A stretch of 64,000 bases of DNA. It comes from DAHUYF01 sp035945115. GTDB lineage: Bacteria > Pseudomonadota > Alphaproteobacteria > ATCC43930 > CGMCC-115725. Shown here one piece after another: positions 51,880-60,610 of this stretch. The stretch covers positions 15,508 to 79,507 of the forward strand of contig DASZAN010000113.1 of the NCBI GenBank assembly GCA_035945115.1, written 5' to 3'. The notes beneath the pieces are model-generated. The model did no database searches. It saw only the letters and a program-made list of their open reading frames with translations, and was not told the origin of the DNA. How positions within the stretch are numbered: position 1 is the first letter of the stretch; the number at the start of each line of letters is the position of its first letter. The position numbers and the translations under genes were made by a program.

Positions 51880-52030
51880 ATGTCCGTCTGAAATGCCGGA
51901 AGACGTCAAGCAGCGAGCTTCGTTCGTCGCGAAATAATAACATAATATATATGTATTTTCTGTGATATTTACACTAAGTTGGTGCCAGTATATTTCTATA
52001 ATACAAACACACTGGCGTCGGTGGACCTTA
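51880..52030 (+). promoter_or_regulatory. AT-rich leader/promoter of the cys operon
   Basis: This stretch is strikingly AT-rich for the window, especially 51931-52012, with ATAATAACATAATATATATG and a TATAAT hexamer at 51997-52002. No good -35 box is found, so the promoter may need an activator. It leads directly to cysH. Confidence 0.55.
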
Positions 52031-52714
52031 ATGAACCAAAGGCTGGAACAGGCGCTCGCGCTGCTGCGCGAGGCTGCCGAGACATTCAAACCAGTCGCGC
52101 TCGCCTCGAGCTTCAGTGCCGAGGATATGGTCCTGACGGACCTCATCGATCGCCATCACCTCGCGATCAGCATCTTCACGCTCGACACCGGACGCCTCCC
52201 CGAGGAAACCCACCGGCTGATGCAGGCGGTGCGAGAGCGGTACCGTGCGGCGATCGCGGTCTTCGCGCCCGAGCCCGCCGATCTCGAAGCATATCTCGCC
52301 GCGCACGGACCCAATGGCATCTACGACAGCCTCGCACTGCGCGAGGAATGCTGCCGCCTGCGCAAGCTCGCGCCGCTGCGGCGTGCGCTTGCCGGTAAGC
52401 GAGCCTGGATTACCGGCCAGCGCCGCGAGCAATCACCGACGCGGCGGGCGCTCGCCTTTCGCGAGCGCGACGGCGAGACCGGGCTCGAAAAGTTCAATCC
52501 GCTGGCCGACTGGTCGACCGACGAGGTCTGGGCCTACATTCGCGCCAACCACGTTCCCTATAACGCGCTCTACGATCAGGGCTACGCCAGCATCGGCTGC
52601 GCCCCATGCACGCGCGCCATCGCGGCGGGCGAAGACCTGCGCGCCGGACGCTGGTGGTGGGAGGATCCAGAACGCCGGGAATGCGGCCTACATCGCCGCG
52701 CGAGGGCGTCGTGA
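52031..52714 (+). CDS. cysH: Adenylylsulfate (APS) reductase, CysH
   Basis: This 227-residue enzyme reduces APS to sulfite with thioredoxin. It has the PP-loop-like SSFSAEDMVLTDLI, the four cluster cysteines C107-C108 and C190-x2-C193 (CC and CAPC) that mark the APS-type with a [4Fe-4S] cluster, and the catalytic C218 in RECGLH. The cluster cysteines mean APS, not PAPS, is the substrate, which fits the absence of a CysC kinase domain in CysN. The ATG at 52031 is preferred over a GTG at 51962 that would start in the AT-rich leader. Its stop overlaps the cysD start (GTGA). Confidence 0.95.
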   Translation: MNQRLEQALALLREAAETFKPVALASSFSAEDMVLTDLIDRHHLAISIFTLDTGRLPEETHRLMQAVRERYRAAIAVFAPEPADLEAYLAAHGPNGIYDSLALREECCRLRKLAPLRRALAGKRAWITGQRREQSPTRRALAFRERDGETGLEKFNPLADWSTDEVWAYIRANHVPYNALYDQGYASIGCAPCTRAIAAGEDLRAGRWWWEDPERRECGLHRRARAS

Positions 52715-53655
52715 GCGCCACCGAAGCGGTACGGCGCAGCGTCGTCGTGCCGGTCCCTCCCCTCTCCCATCATCTTCGTCACCTCGAGAGCGAGGCGGTC
52801 CACATTCTGCGCGAGGTCGCCGCCGCGTTCGCCAATCCCGTCGTGCTGTTCTCGGGCGGCAAGGATTCAACCGTGCTGCTTCGCCTCGCCGAGAAAGCGT
52901 TTTGGCCGGCGCCGATGCCGTTTCCACTCTTGCATATCGACACCGGCCACAACTTCCCCGAGGTCATCGCGTTTCGCGACCGCATCGCCGAGCGGCTCGG
53001 CGCACGCTTGATGGTGCGCTCGGTGCAAAGCTCGATCGACGCCGGGCGGGTTCGCGTCAAGACGGCCAATGAGAGCCGCAACGCGCTCCAGAGCGTGACC
53101 TTGCTCGATGCCATCGAAGAGCTCGGCTTCGACGCCTGCATCGGCGGCGCGCGGCGGGATGAGGACAAGGCGCGTGCCAAGGAGCGGATCTTCTCGTTGC
53201 GCAATAGTTTCGGTCAGTGGGATCCGCGCCGCCAACGGCCGGAGCTGTGGAACCTTTACAATACCGGCCTCGAGGCCGGCGAACATATGCGCGTCTTTCC
53301 GCTCAGCAATTGGACGGAGATCGACGTCTGGCAATACATCGCCCGTGAGCGGCTGGAGCTGCCGTCGCTTTACTACGCACATCGGCGCGCCGTCACCATT
53401 CGCTCTGGCACGCTGTTGCCGGTCGCGGACGTGATCGAGCCGAGACCCGGTGACCTGATCGAGACGAGAGTCGTGCGGTTCCGCACCGTCGGCGACATTT
53501 CGTGCTCGCTGGCCACGGAGTCGCATGCGGCAACGGCGGAGAGCGTGATCGCCGAAATCCGAGCGGCGGATTTGAGCGAGCGTGGCGGAAGCCGTCTCGA
53601 CGACCGCACCTCGGAGGCCGCCATGGAACAACGCAAGAAAGCTGGATACTTCTGA
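52711..53655 (+). CDS. cysD: Sulfate adenylyltransferase subunit 2, CysD
   Basis: This 314-residue ATP-sulfurylase subunit has the PP-loop FSGGKDSTVLLRL (47-59), HIDTGHNFPE, GGARRDEDKARAKERI, and WTEIDVWQYI. With CysN it makes APS from ATP and sulfate. The GTG at 52711 overlaps the cysH stop (GTGA), so translation is coupled. The C-terminus ends EQRKKAGYF, the standard ending of CysD. It shares sequence with the next gene if cysN starts at 53582. Confidence 0.95.
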   Translation: MSATEAVRRSVVVPVPPLSHHLRHLESEAVHILREVAAAFANPVVLFSGGKDSTVLLRLAEKAFWPAPMPFPLLHIDTGHNFPEVIAFRDRIAERLGARLMVRSVQSSIDAGRVRVKTANESRNALQSVTLLDAIEELGFDACIGGARRDEDKARAKERIFSLRNSFGQWDPRRQRPELWNLYNTGLEAGEHMRVFPLSNWTEIDVWQYIARERLELPSLYYAHRRAVTIRSGTLLPVADVIEPRPGDLIETRVVRFRTVGDISCSLATESHAATAESVIAEIRAADLSERGGSRLDDRTSEAAMEQRKKAGYF

Positions 53656-54940
53656 CGTGCCGTTCGATCCGCAACCAGACGGCGGGGTGTTGCGCTTCAT
53701 CACCGCCGGCAGCGTCGACGACGGCAAGAGCACGCTCATCGGCCGCCTTCTCCACGACGCCGGCGCCGTGCCGAAAGACCAGCTGGCAGCGCTTCGGCGG
53801 ATCGCCGCCCGCCAAGGCGAGAGCGAGATCGATCTCTCGTTGCTCACCGACGGCCTCATCGACGAGCGCGAGCAGGGGATCACCATCGACGTGGCGTACC
53901 GCTACTTCGCAACCGCGCGGCGCCAATTCATTGTCGCGGACACGCCGGGCCACGAGCAATACACGCGCAACATGGTGACTGGCGCCAGCACGGCGGACGC
54001 CGCGGTCATTCTGGTTGACGTCCGCAAGGGCATGACGGCGCAGACGCGACGGCACCTCTATCTCAGCCATCTGCTCGGCGTCGCGCATCTCGTGGTGGCC
54101 GTCAACAAAATGGACTTGGTCGGGTTCGCGCAATCCGCCTACGAAGCGGTCGCCTCGCCGATCGCCGCTTTTGCCGCTGCGCTCGGGGCGAACTCGCTCC
54201 ATCTCGTGCCGCTGTCGGCCAAGCATGGCGACAACGTCGTGCGGCAGAGCGAACGCATGCCGTGGCACGCAGGCCTGCCGCTCCTTGCGCTTCTCGAGGC
54301 GCTTCCCTCCGCCGCGCGCATCCGCGAGGGGGCGCTGCGATTTCCCGTCCAGCTTGTCCGTCGTGTCGCCAGCGCCGAAGGGGACCAGCGCCGCCTCGTC
54401 CTCGGCCGCGTCGAATCCGGTCGGCTTTCGGTCGGTGACGAGGTGATGGTGATGCCAGCCGGCACGCCGACACGGATTCGCTCGATCGTCACTTACGACG
54501 GCGTGCTTGCCGGTGCGGCGGCGCCGCAAGCGGTCACAATCGAGCTCGCCGACCCCGTCGATATCCGTCGCGGCGATCTTCTCGTTCACGCGGAATCGCC
54601 GCCGCGCGTCGCGCGGAAATTCGCGGCGACGATTTGCTGGCTGGCGGACGAGCCGCATCAGTCATCGAGCCAGCGTCGCTATCAATTGAAGACCGGAACG
54701 CAAATGGTTCCGGCTCGGCTCGAGCACATCGTGGAGCGTATCGATGTCGCGACGCTCTCGACCGTGCCGGCACCCGAGACGATCGCTCGCAACGACATTG
54801 CGCGTGCGCAGATCGCACTTGCGTCACCGATCGCCTTCGATGCCTATCGGGAAAACCGCGCCACGGGTGGCTTCATCTTGATCGATGCGCAGACCCAGGC
54901 AACGGTCGCCGCAGGCATGATCGAGCTCGACGCGCGATGA
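53582..54940 (+). CDS. cysN: Sulfate adenylyltransferase subunit 1, CysN (GTPase)
   Basis: This 452-residue GTPase activates CysD. G1 is GSVDDGKSTL, G3 is DTPGHEQYTRNMVTGAS and G4 is NKMD. The protein ends after the EF-Tu-like domains II and III (ATGGFILIDAQTQATVAAGMI), with no APS-kinase (CysC) domain. The GTG at 53582 gives a 74-base overlap with cysD; a GTG at 53657 would start one base after the cysD stop and give a short N-terminus, and is a likely alternative. The stop overlaps the DUF2061 start (ATGA). Confidence 0.94.
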   Translation: MAEAVSTTAPRRPPWNNARKLDTSDVPFDPQPDGGVLRFITAGSVDDGKSTLIGRLLHDAGAVPKDQLAALRRIAARQGESEIDLSLLTDGLIDEREQGITIDVAYRYFATARRQFIVADTPGHEQYTRNMVTGASTADAAVILVDVRKGMTAQTRRHLYLSHLLGVAHLVVAVNKMDLVGFAQSAYEAVASPIAAFAAALGANSLHLVPLSAKHGDNVVRQSERMPWHAGLPLLALLEALPSAARIREGALRFPVQLVRRVASAEGDQRRLVLGRVESGRLSVGDEVMVMPAGTPTRIRSIVTYDGVLAGAAAPQAVTIELADPVDIRRGDLLVHAESPPRVARKFAATICWLADEPHQSSSQRRYQLKTGTQMVPARLEHIVERIDVATLSTVPAPETIARNDIARAQIALASPIAFDAYRENRATGGFILIDAQTQATVAAGMIELDAR

Positions 54941-55170
54941 ATCGCAAACCACGCGTCTACTACACCCGAGCGCGGTCGATCGCCAAATCGATCAGCTGGC
55001 GTCTCCTCGGCTCGCTCGACACCTTTGTCTTAGGCTCCCTCGTGAGCCACCAGGCAAAGATCGGCGCCGTCATCGCCGGCTCCGAAGTGCTGACGAAGCT
55101 CGTCCTCTATTACCTGCATGAACGCGGCTGGGCGCGTGTCCGATGGGGCGCCTGGGGGCAGCGCGGGTGA
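54937..55170 (+). CDS. DUF2061 family small membrane protein
   Basis: This 77-residue protein has RSIAKSISWRLLGSLDTFVLG, GAVIAGSEVLTKLVLYYLHERGW and ARVRWG, which is the DUF2061 pattern with two helices. Such genes are regularly the last in cys operons of alphaproteobacteria, but their role (perhaps sulfate uptake or regulation) is not proven. It starts by an ATGA overlap with cysN. The next gene, an outer-membrane barrel, starts four bases after it. Confidence 0.9.
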   Translation: MNRKPRVYYTRARSIAKSISWRLLGSLDTFVLGSLVSHQAKIGAVIAGSEVLTKLVLYYLHERGWARVRWGAWGQRG

Positions 55171-55173
55171 AGG

Positions 55174-56130
55174 GTGGCCGCCCGCATCGCGTTGCGGAAA
55201 ATCTCGTTGAGCTCGCATGAACCCCGCTTGGTGCGCGTACTGATCGGCGGTGCCTCAGCGCTCCTCGCGACGGTGGCGAGCGCGGCATCGGCGGCGGACG
55301 ATCCGCTAAGCAATTCGGCAGGGCATCAAGGCGCTGTCGGCGCCGACCTCGCTGGCTTGGCCGAGCGCGTGCGGCGGGCGCAGGCGACACAGCCCGATTG
55401 GAGCAGCCCGCTCGTCACCACGACCGGCATGCTCGAGCAGCGCCTTCGGTTCGATCTCGCGCATCAGCACGCCGGCAACGCGACGGACACCACGGTGATC
55501 GATGGCGGCCGAGGTCTCGACTTGATCGTCTCCGAGACCAACGAGGTGCAGATCGCCGCGATCCCCTACGACATTCGCACCGGCCCCGCCGGCAAGGGCG
55601 CGCTCGCCGGCTTCGCCGACTGGCCGTTCCTGCGGGTGAAGCAGCGGCTTGCGAGCAGTCCCGCAAGCGACGGCAATTATGTGCTGACCACTTGGCTGCA
55701 GGTGCAAGCACCCGCCGGCGTCGCGGCCTTGTCGAACAACGCCTGGACCTTTCTGCCCACGCTTGCGTTTGGCAAGGGCTGTGGAAGCTTCGATGTTCAG
55801 GGCACCATCGGCGGCGTGCTCCCCGTTGCGCATACCGACAAGCTTGGGCAACAGATCGTCACCAACGTCGCGCTCCAATACCACGCGCTGGGCGTGCTCT
55901 GGCCGCAGCTCGAAGTGAACTGGACACATTTCGTCGGCGGCCAGCGCCATGGCCTCAACCAAATCTTCCTGACGCCGGGGCTGGTGGTGGGCCGATTTCA
56001 CATCGCCGACGTGGGAAGGCTCACGGTTGGCGTGGGTTATCAAAGCGCCGTTGCCCCGCCCTTCCGCGCAACACCGTTGACCCCCGCGTTTGATCACGCG
56101 TGGCTCTTCAGTTCGCGCCTGAACTTCTGA
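55174..56130 (+). CDS. Outer-membrane beta-barrel protein, transporter-like
   Basis: This 318-residue protein has a signal peptide (VRVLIGGASALLATVASAASA), then alternating amphipathic strands and a C-terminal Phe (LFSSRLNF), as expected for outer-membrane barrels. GTIGGVLPVAHTDKLGQQIV and FVGGQRHGLNQIFLTPGLVV are typical of phenol-pathway-like transporter barrels. The GTG at 55174 has an AAGGGT-type weak ribosome-binding site, and the start may be a little downstream. It is three bases after the DUF2061 stop, so it may belong to the cys operon. Confidence 0.7.
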   Translation: MAARIALRKISLSSHEPRLVRVLIGGASALLATVASAASAADDPLSNSAGHQGAVGADLAGLAERVRRAQATQPDWSSPLVTTTGMLEQRLRFDLAHQHAGNATDTTVIDGGRGLDLIVSETNEVQIAAIPYDIRTGPAGKGALAGFADWPFLRVKQRLASSPASDGNYVLTTWLQVQAPAGVAALSNNAWTFLPTLAFGKGCGSFDVQGTIGGVLPVAHTDKLGQQIVTNVALQYHALGVLWPQLEVNWTHFVGGQRHGLNQIFLTPGLVVGRFHIADVGRLTVGVGYQSAVAPPFRATPLTPAFDHAWLFSSRLNF

Positions 56131-56144
56131 GGCGGGAAAAGGTC

Positions 56145-56894
56145 TCAGTGCTGCCGCAGCGGCCTTAGCGGCGGCAGCGAGAAGAGCTGCGCCATCAAGC
56201 GCTGCCAGGGCCAGAGGTGATAGCGCCGCTCCAGCGGATATCCCCGCGCTTCGGCCTCGAGGTTGTGGCAGATGCGCCGCAGCACCTCGAGCCGGTCATC
56301 GGCATCGGCGCGGATGAGAAGGCGCTTTGCTTCCCACGCACGGAGATCGAAATCGCCGATCGCCGGCGCATCGGCGATCTCGGCGGCGAGCAGGGTGAAG
56401 CGGCGATAGAGCGCGTCTTCGACGCGCGCCCGCTCCGGCAGCGAGAAGGCGAGCCCGAGCGCGCCGGCGACCGCGACGGCGATGGCGAGATATTCCGCTT
56501 CGGCAAAGAGGCCGCCATAGATGGAGGCGACGCCGGCGCTGCCGCCGATCGCGATGATCAGCATGGTGAGGCGATGGAAGCGGTCGTACCAGGCGCGGCG
56601 CCGCGCGTGGTAGCGCATGCTGACATGGATGCTGAAATCGAGCGGGGCGAGATGCTGCAACAGCTCGCGCTGGTGCGCCGCATCGGACCGGGACTCGGCC
56701 CCGGCGTCTTCGCTGCGCCGACGCTCGGCACTGTTGTCCAACGGGAAGCGGAGCGGCGGAACCGCGCTGTCATCGTCCTCCTCGGGCTCGACCGCGGCGA
56801 TGCCGGGGGCCGCGCGGGGCGGTGCCTCCGGCTCGAAGCTGCGCGGGTAGGGATCGACCGAGCGAAAACCGGGAACCTGCTCCATCTCCATCAT
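56145..56894 (-). CDS. Two-helix membrane protein, SLATT-like
   Basis: This 249-residue protein has a disordered Pro/Glu/Ser-rich N-terminal part (about 1-85), then the segment HVSMRYHARRRAWYDRFHRL leading to two close helices (LTMLIIAIGGSAGVASIYGG and EYLAIAVAVAGALGLAFSL), and a helical C-terminal part (LEVLRRICHNLEAEARGY). The RYHxRRxxWYDRxHRL plus 2-TM layout resembles SLATT domains, which often act as effectors in nucleotide-signalling defence systems. No nucleotide-cyclase or SLOG partner is near, so the defence reading is weak. ATG at 56894 or 56891 after GGGGAGG. Confidence 0.65.
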   Translation of the reverse strand: MMEMEQVPGFRSVDPYPRSFEPEAPPRAAPGIAAVEPEEDDDSAVPPLRFPLDNSAERRRSEDAGAESRSDAAHQRELLQHLAPLDFSIHVSMRYHARRRAWYDRFHRLTMLIIAIGGSAGVASIYGGLFAEAEYLAIAVAVAGALGLAFSLPERARVEDALYRRFTLLAAEIADAPAIGDFDLRAWEAKRLLIRADADDRLEVLRRICHNLEAEARGYPLERRYHLWPWQRLMAQLFSLPPLRPLRQH

Positions 56895-57026
56895 TGCCTC
56901 CCCGGGGAGCACGTCACCGGCAAGCTCCCCAAACGGCCCAACAAGGCGCGCCGGAAATCGTTCCATTGCCGGTTATGCATGCCTCACACTTAACACGCAG
57001 GGCGATAGAGGCGTCGGCACGAGGCT

Positions 57027-57812
57027 CTAATCTTGGGTCAGGAAGCGGCGGTAATCCTCGCTGATGTCGCGCACCGCAGTCTCGACGAAGCGGCCGCCAT
57101 GCTCGGGCGTGGCGAGGCTCGGATCGGAGCCGATCCGCCCGTCGGGAAAGAGTCGGCGATAGTCGGCCGCGTCGGCGAAATCACGGACGCGCCCGTTGGG
57201 CGGGCCCATGGCGGCGCGCTTGATCGCCTCGGGATAGGCCCATTGCGTCACCGAAACCTCGCTGGGCGTCGCGTGGCTGCCCTCGCGATTGGCGAAGAGC
57301 TCCTTCGAGAGCCGCTGCACGCCCGGTGTCTCCCACCAGTTCTTGAGCTTGCAGCGGAGCCCCGGCGCGTTGTTGCCGGGTCTGAGCGACGCGGCTGCGT
57401 AAATCTCCTGGAAGGCCGCCCCCACCGTCGAGATATTCCCGCCATGCCCATTGATGAAGAAGAAGCGCGCGAAACCATGACGCGCGAGCGAGGCGACGTA
57501 GTCGCCGATGACGGCGATGAGCGTCGAGGGGCGAAGCGTGATCGTGCCGGTGAAGGCGAGGTGATGCTGCGCGTTGCCGACGCTGATCGTCGGCCCGACG
57601 AGCGCGCCCGTCGCCTCGCCGACGCCTTTGGCGATGACCTCGGCGCAGATGGCGTCCGTCCCGATGAGACCGTTCGGCCCGTGCTGCTCGGTCGAGCCGA
57701 TCGGGACGATGATGCCGGTGGAGCTCTTCAGATACGTCTCGACTTCTTGCCAGGTCTGGAGATGCAACAGCACGGCGCAGGCTCGCTTTTGCTTCGGGAA
57801 GGGCGTCACCAT
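57027..57812 (-). CDS. Creatininase family protein
   Basis: This 261-residue protein has the creatininase metal-dependent amidohydrolase fold: VPIGSTEQHGPNG (E42 and H44 as ligands), a D in TDAICAEV, FFINGHGGN (the H123 motif), and a final glutamate in REGSHATPSEVSVTQ. Substrates in this family include creatinine and formylated or cyclic amides; the one here is not known. The ATG at 57812 may be replaced by the GTG at 57773 that gives the typical LLHLQTWQEVE opening. It is divergent from panC. Confidence 0.88.
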   Translation of the reverse strand: MVTPFPKQKRACAVLLHLQTWQEVETYLKSSTGIIVPIGSTEQHGPNGLIGTDAICAEVIAKGVGEATGALVGPTISVGNAQHHLAFTGTITLRPSTLIAVIGDYVASLARHGFARFFFINGHGGNISTVGAAFQEIYAAASLRPGNNAPGLRCKLKNWWETPGVQRLSKELFANREGSHATPSEVSVTQWAYPEAIKRAAMGPPNGRVRDFADAADYRRLFPDGRIGSDPSLATPEHGGRFVETAVRDISEDYRRFLTQD

Positions 57813-57910
57813 AGCACGGCACGGTGACGCCGCCAGTGGAGCGGGTCAGCCCGCCAAGGGCGAGATTGTTCTTGCTGCGATTTCGCGCGGGCATTACATC
57901 GCAGCGCAAC

Positions 57911-58807
57911 ATGGCGGCCCACGCAAAGGAAAAGATCGGCACTCTCCCGGTCGTGCGCAGCGTCGCGGCGCTCCGGCATGAAGTCTCGCGCTGGCGAAAC
58001 GCCGGCAAGACGGTCGCCCTCGTGCCGACCATGGGCGCTCTCCACGCCGGCCATCTGGCGCTGGTTGAGCGGGGCCGCGCGCTCTCCGACCGCGTCATCG
58101 CCAGCCTCTTCGTCAATCCCGCGCAATTCGCGCCGCACGAGGATTTCGCCCGCTATCCCCGCGACGAGGCGAGCGACGCGGCAAAGCTCGCCGCCGCGCG
58201 CACCGATCTCCTCTACGCACCGCCGCTCGAGGAGATTTATCCGCCGGGCTTCGCCACCATCGTCGATGTCGGCGCCATCGCCGCCGGGCAAGACGGGCAC
58301 TTCCGCCCCGGCCATTTCCGCGGCGTGGCCACCGTGGTTGCCAAGCTTCTGCTGCAGGCGCGCCCCGATATCGCGTGCTTCGGCGAGAAAGATTACCAGC
58401 AGCTTCAGGTGGTGAAGCGGCTGGTGCGCGACCTCGACATCCCCGTCCGCATCGAAGGCGTGGCGACGGTGCGCGAGCCGGACGGGCTCGCCCTCTCCTC
58501 GCGCAATCTTTACCTCTCGCCGGCTGAGCGGGCGGTGGCGCCGGCCCTCTACCGCGTGCTCGGCGAGACTGCGGCGCGGCTCGAGGCGGGTGAAGCCGCG
58601 GCCCCGGCGCTCGCTGATGCCGCGACGGCGTTGATGCGCGCCGGCTTCGCCAAGATCGATTATGTCGAGGCTTGCGACGCGCTCACGCTGGCGACGCTCG
58701 AACGCGCCGACCGCCCCGGACGCCTGCTCGCCGCCGCCTGGCTCGGCAAGACGCGGCTCATCGACAATGTTCCCGTGGCGTCGGCGGCTGGTGCTTCTCA
58801 GCGATAG
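57911..58807 (+). CDS. panC: Pantothenate synthetase
   Basis: This 298-residue enzyme joins pantoate and beta-alanine using ATP. It has the HxGH nucleotide motif (VPTMGALHAGHLALVE), FVNPAQFAPHEDFARYPR, the FGEKDYQQL loop and the LALSSRNLYLSP motif. The ATG at 57911 gives a protein starting just before the Rossmann domain; the longer reading to 57824 adds 29 unneeded residues. The end overlaps the convergent protease gene by 10 bases. panB is not next to it. Confidence 0.96.
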   Translation: MAAHAKEKIGTLPVVRSVAALRHEVSRWRNAGKTVALVPTMGALHAGHLALVERGRALSDRVIASLFVNPAQFAPHEDFARYPRDEASDAAKLAAARTDLLYAPPLEEIYPPGFATIVDVGAIAAGQDGHFRPGHFRGVATVVAKLLLQARPDIACFGEKDYQQLQVVKRLVRDLDIPVRIEGVATVREPDGLALSSRNLYLSPAERAVAPALYRVLGETAARLEAGEAAAPALADAATALMRAGFAKIDYVEACDALTLATLERADRPGRLLAAAWLGKTRLIDNVPVASAAGASQR

Positions 58808-59613
58808 CAGAAGATGCGGACGAGATTGTCGGCGAAGGCCTCGGGCGAGGTCGCGGCGCCGCCGTTCGCGGGGTCGAGCCGAACGCCGGCTTCGTTGAGG
58901 AACCCCACGACGTCATGGGCCGGGGCCGCGAAACCGACGCTGCCGTGGATACCGTTCTTCTGCAGCAGCTCCTCGTGGAAGGCGACGGCGAGGACGACGC
59001 CGATGACCCGGCCCCGCCGGTCGATCAGCGGTCCGCCGCTGTCGCCGCGGGCAATCTCGCCGAAAAGCGCATAAGCGTCGCCCTGCCAGGCGATGTTGGT
59101 GAGCCGCGTCGCCAGCAGCTGCGAGACCGGCGTCACCACCGGCTGCATCGAGGCGCTCGCACCGGGATAGCCGAACACCATCGCGCCGCCCTCGAGGTCG
59201 GGCTTGACGAGACCGTGCTCGCCCGCCGCCGTCCAAGCGGGTGCCGCCGGCCAGATGTCGTGGAGCTCTACGCCGACGGCGTTTGGGGGCGCGGGATCGA
59301 GGCGGAGCAGCGCGAGATCCAGCGACGGCCGCGTCGGCAGCGCCGCCACTGTCGCGGAGACCGCTTGGAAGGCGCCGGAAGCGGCCGAGACGCGGATCGC
59401 CTTGCAGCCCTTCACCACGTGCCATGCGGTGACAACCCCGCCCCCCGGCGCGAGGAAGCCCGTGCCGCCGGCGAGGTTTTGCGCGCCTGAGGGGGCGCGG
59501 CCCGCGACCGGGACCCAGTCTTTGCCGGGAAGGGACGCACAGGCCGCAAGCAAGGTGGCGAGCAGCGTGGCCAGCACGCCGGCGACAGCGGCGTTCAGGC
59601 GACGACAAAACAT
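58798..59613 (-). CDS. Lipoprotein trypsin-like serine protease
   Basis: This 271-residue protein has a lipobox (LLATLLAACAS, C25) and a trypsin-like domain of the S1C-type: His in VTAWHVVK, Asp in SLDLALLRL and the Ser in GDSGGPLID. It would be anchored at the periplasmic side of a membrane and cut envelope proteins. No PDZ domain follows, so it is not a DegP-type protease. It is convergent with panC and overlaps it by 10 bases. Confidence 0.88.
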   Translation of the reverse strand: MFCRRLNAAVAGVLATLLATLLAACASLPGKDWVPVAGRAPSGAQNLAGGTGFLAPGGGVVTAWHVVKGCKAIRVSAASGAFQAVSATVAALPTRPSLDLALLRLDPAPPNAVGVELHDIWPAAPAWTAAGEHGLVKPDLEGGAMVFGYPGASASMQPVVTPVSQLLATRLTNIAWQGDAYALFGEIARGDSGGPLIDRRGRVIGVVLAVAFHEELLQKNGIHGSVGFAAPAHDVVGFLNEAGVRLDPANGGAATSPEAFADNLVRIFCYR

Positions 59614-59750
59614 GGCGCCCCCCGCCCCTTCGGCGCGGACCGATAAAAGATTGCGGCACGCCCTTCAACCTGTGGTCGAAAAGCGAGCCCCTGGGATGCG
59701 CCGAAGCACCGTGCTTTCATGCCCCTGCCAACGATTGCGAGCGATCCCCC

Positions 59751-60569
59751 ATGGCGTACGAGACCATCCTCTGCGAGCGTCGCGATGCCGTGGCGCTGGT
59801 CACACTCAACCGCAAGGCGCGCCTCAACGCGATGAACGCAACCATGCTGCACGAGTTCCATCGCGCCATGGACGAGTTCGAGGCCGACAACGGCGTGCGC
59901 GCGATCGTGCTGACCGGTGCCGGGGCCAGCTTTTGCTCCGGCTTCGACCTCCAGGAGCAGGTGGCGCGCCCGCCCGCCGGCATTGCCGACTGGCGCTCCG
60001 TGCTGCGCCGCGACTTCGATGCCATAATGCGCTTCTGGCATTCGCCCAAGCCCACCATCGCCGCGGTTCGCGGCGCATGCCTTGCCGGCGGCTGCGAGCT
60101 GGCGCTCGCCTGCGACATCACCATCGCCGCCGAGGATGCGGTCTTCGGCGAGCCCGAGCTGCGCTTCGGCGCCGGCATCGTCGTGATGCTGCTGCCATGG
60201 CTCGTCGGACCCAAGCGCGCGAAACAAATCATCTTGACGGGCGACGACAAGATTTCCGCGGGGCGCGCCGAAGCGATGGGGCTCGTCAACGAAGTCGTCC
60301 CCGTCGGAACGGAACTCGACCGCGCGCTCAAGATCGCCGCCGATCTCGCGGTGATCGACCCGATGGCGTTGCGCGAGACCAAGCGCGCGCTCAATCGCGC
60401 CTATGAAATCATGGGGATGGGCGAAGCCCTCGAAACGGCGCTCGACATCGACCTGCAGATCGAAGGCCGGGGCACCGCCGAGAAGCGCCAGTTCCTCGAG
60501 ATCGCCCGCCGCGACGGCTTGCGCGCAGCCCTCGCTTGGCGCGACGCGCGCTTTTCACCGCGCAAGTAG
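59751..60569 (+). CDS. Enoyl-CoA hydratase/isomerase family protein
   Basis: This 272-residue crotonase-fold protein has the oxyanion-hole strand GASFCSGFDLQEQV and GACLAGGCELALACDI, with the second glutamate in FGEPELRFGAG. These two Glu positions are the ones used by enoyl-CoA hydratases, so a hydratase or isomerase reaction on an acyl-CoA is likely. The C-terminal region (RKRQFLEI-like EKRQFLEIARRDGLRAALAW) is a standard end. It is convergent with the phasin gene, 42 bases apart. Confidence 0.9.
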   Translation: MAYETILCERRDAVALVTLNRKARLNAMNATMLHEFHRAMDEFEADNGVRAIVLTGAGASFCSGFDLQEQVARPPAGIADWRSVLRRDFDAIMRFWHSPKPTIAAVRGACLAGGCELALACDITIAAEDAVFGEPELRFGAGIVVMLLPWLVGPKRAKQIILTGDDKISAGRAEAMGLVNEVVPVGTELDRALKIAADLAVIDPMALRETKRALNRAYEIMGMGEALETALDIDLQIEGRGTAEKRQFLEIARRDGLRAALAWRDARFSPRK

Positions 60570-60610
60570 GACGCGCCGCCAAAAGCGAGCGTCTCGAAGG
60601 CGCGCCTCGC

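Noticed and set aside
51962..52030. GTG start for cysH at 51962
   Set aside because: Adds 23 residues translated from the AT-rich leader; the ATG at 52031 gives the normal CysH length.
56145..56894. Nucleotide-signalling defence operon
   Set aside because: No cyclase, SLOG or nuclease gene is adjacent; only the 2-TM layout points there.
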